Assembly (NCBI GenBank): GCA_028871775.1
Contig: JAGWMH010000015.1
Coordinates: 1-15,220, forward strand
Length of the DNA: 15,220 nt
Origin: Betaproteobacteria bacterium
GTDB lineage: Bacteria > Pseudomonadota > Gammaproteobacteria > Burkholderiales > Gallionellaceae
Direction: 5' to 3'
The translations under genes and the position numbers were made by a program. The notes beneath the pieces were generated by a model. That model was not told where the DNA came from and did no database searches. It was given only the letters and a program-made list of their open reading frames with translations. Positions 14,406 through 15,220 of the stretch are shown one piece after another (position 1 is the stretch's first letter; each line of letters begins with the position of its first letter).

Positions 14406-15220
14406 ATGAAACGGTTTTTGATAGTATTGACGATTGCCTTGGCTTGTTTGAGCTTGTTTGCCGCAACGGCGGAAGCCAAGCGTTTTGGAGGGGGCGGCAG
14501 TTTTGGTAAGCAGCGCTCAATGGCTCCGCAACAGGCCCCAAAGGCTCCCGCAACAGCGCCCGCTCCGACACCAGGCGCAACCCCTGCTGCCACACCTGCC
14601 CCAGTTCCCGCCACAACGCCTGCCCCGGCTGGCAATAAGTGGCTTGGCCCCTTGGCCGGTTTGGCGATAGGGGCAGGTTTGGGCGCGCTGTTTGCTGGTG
14701 GTTTGGGCGGTGCGATGGTCGGTATCATGATGGTGATTCTTGCCGGCATTGCAGTGATGTTCCTGATTTCCTTGTTGCGCAAGAAGCAGTCCCAACCTGC
14801 GATGCAATATGCCGGAGCAGGCGCGCCTTACCATGAGCCGCAACCCGCACCACAGCCGGTGTATGGCGGTAGTACCGCATCTGTAGCTGCACCTGCTGCT
14901 CAGAGCAACATCCCGGCAGACTTCCCGGTGGAAAACTTTCTGCACAGCGCAAAAACTTCGTTCATCCGCTTGCAGGCGGCAAATGACCGCAAGGATTTGG
15001 ATGACATCCGCGAATACACCACGCCGGAAATGTTTGCGGAGATTTCGATGCAGATGCGGGAACGTGACAATGCGCCGCAAAAAACCGACGTGCTTGAAAT
15101 CAACGGCGAGTTGCTGGAAGTGGTGAATGAAGGTGACTACGCCATCGCCAGCGTGCGCTTCACCGGCCGGCTGCGCGAAAACAATGGCACACCGGACAAC
15201 GTGGACGAAATCTGGCATGT
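14406..15220 (+). CDS. Tim44-like domain membrane protein, 5' part (3' end outside window)
   Basis: The frame is open from ATG 14406 to the window end (271 codons, no stop). Residues 1-24 form a signal peptide (MKRFLIVLTIALACLSLFAATAEA) with a likely AEA cleavage, followed by a glycine-rich GGGGSFG. Residues 40-75 are a proline/alanine/threonine-rich low-complexity linker. Hydrophobic, glycine-rich segments at about 80-98 and 104-124 look like membrane spans, and RKK after the second suggests the rest is cytoplasmic. From about residue 173 (DFPVENFLHSAKTSFIRLQAANDRKDLDDIREYTTPEMFAEI) the sequence resembles the bacterial Tim44-like domain, named after the mitochondrial import motor protein; its bacterial role is not established. 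It has its own probable promoter beyond the ribosomal terminator, so it is not part of the operon. Family assignment is by recognition only. Confidence 0.82.
   Translation, partial: MKRFLIVLTIALACLSLFAATAEAKRFGGGGSFGKQRSMAPQQAPKAPATAPAPTPGATPAATPAPVPATTPAPAGNKWLGPLAGLAIGAGLGALFAGGLGGAMVGIMMVILAGIAVMFLISLLRKKQSQPAMQYAGAGAPYHEPQPAPQPVYGGSTASVAAPAAQSNIPADFPVENFLHSAKTSFIRLQAANDRKDLDDIREYTTPEMFAEISMQMRERDNAPQKTDVLEINGELLEVVNEGDYAIASVRFTGRLRENNGTPDNVDEIWH

Noticed and set aside
14395..14409. Four-codon upstream frame (ATG to TGA) overlapping the Tim44-like start codon
   Set aside because: It has no ribosome-binding site of its own and arises from the GAGGA Shine-Dalgarno context; too short to support as a regulatory frame.
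1..15220. CRISPR arrays, tRNA/rRNA genes, insertion sequences, prophage or defence genes
   Set aside because: I looked across the window and saw none; coding density is near complete and all genes but the last belong to the translation/transcription/secretion core.

Overview
The window is the conserved ribosomal-protein core of a bacterial chromosome, read entirely on the + strand: the 3' end of tuf (EF-Tu), then the S10 cluster (rpsJ-rplC-rplD-rplW-rplB-rpsS-rplV-rpsC-rplP-rpmC-rpsQ), the spc cluster (rplN-rplX-rplE-rpsN-rpsH-rplF-rplR-rpsE-rpmD-rplO-secY-infA-rpmJ), the alpha cluster (rpsM-rpsK-rpsD-rpoA-rplQ), an intrinsic terminator, and the 5' part of an unrelated Tim44-like membrane protein gene cut by the window end. 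Protein sequences, tuf directly upstream of rpsJ, infA between secY and rpmJ, and a cysteine-rich (zinc-type) S4 together point to a betaproteobacterium, most likely of the Nitrosomonadales/Gallionellaceae kind; the genus cannot be fixed from this window.

Layout: 1-189 tuf end; 190-399 a 95-nt imperfect palindrome, a sigma70-type promoter and a leader with two small hairpins; 400-5438 S10 genes, tightly packed except for a 93-nt structured gap after rpsJ; 5439-5603 a second promoter and a structured leader; 5604-11370 spc genes; 11371-11428 a third promoter with a very short leader; 11429-14246 alpha genes; 14271-14295 terminator; 14406-end Tim44-like gene with its own probable promoter.

The genes supply about two dozen ribosomal proteins, a translation initiation factor (IF-1), the RNA polymerase alpha subunit and the SecY channel, so one locus couples ribosome building, transcription and membrane insertion. 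Most junctions are start-stop overlaps or gaps under 25 nt, consistent with translational coupling. Three genes use non-ATG starts (rplO GTG, secY TTG, rpsD TTG), and rpmJ is only 38 codons long.

I found no previously unknown multi-gene system. What is worth a second look lies between genes: the palindromic element behind tuf, a pair of matching REP-like hairpins that begin exactly at the stop codons of rpsJ and infA, two near-identical promoters with GC-rich discriminators, a spc leader that can fold in two mutually exclusive ways, and an alpha-operon leader too short for the E. coli-type S4 pseudoknot.
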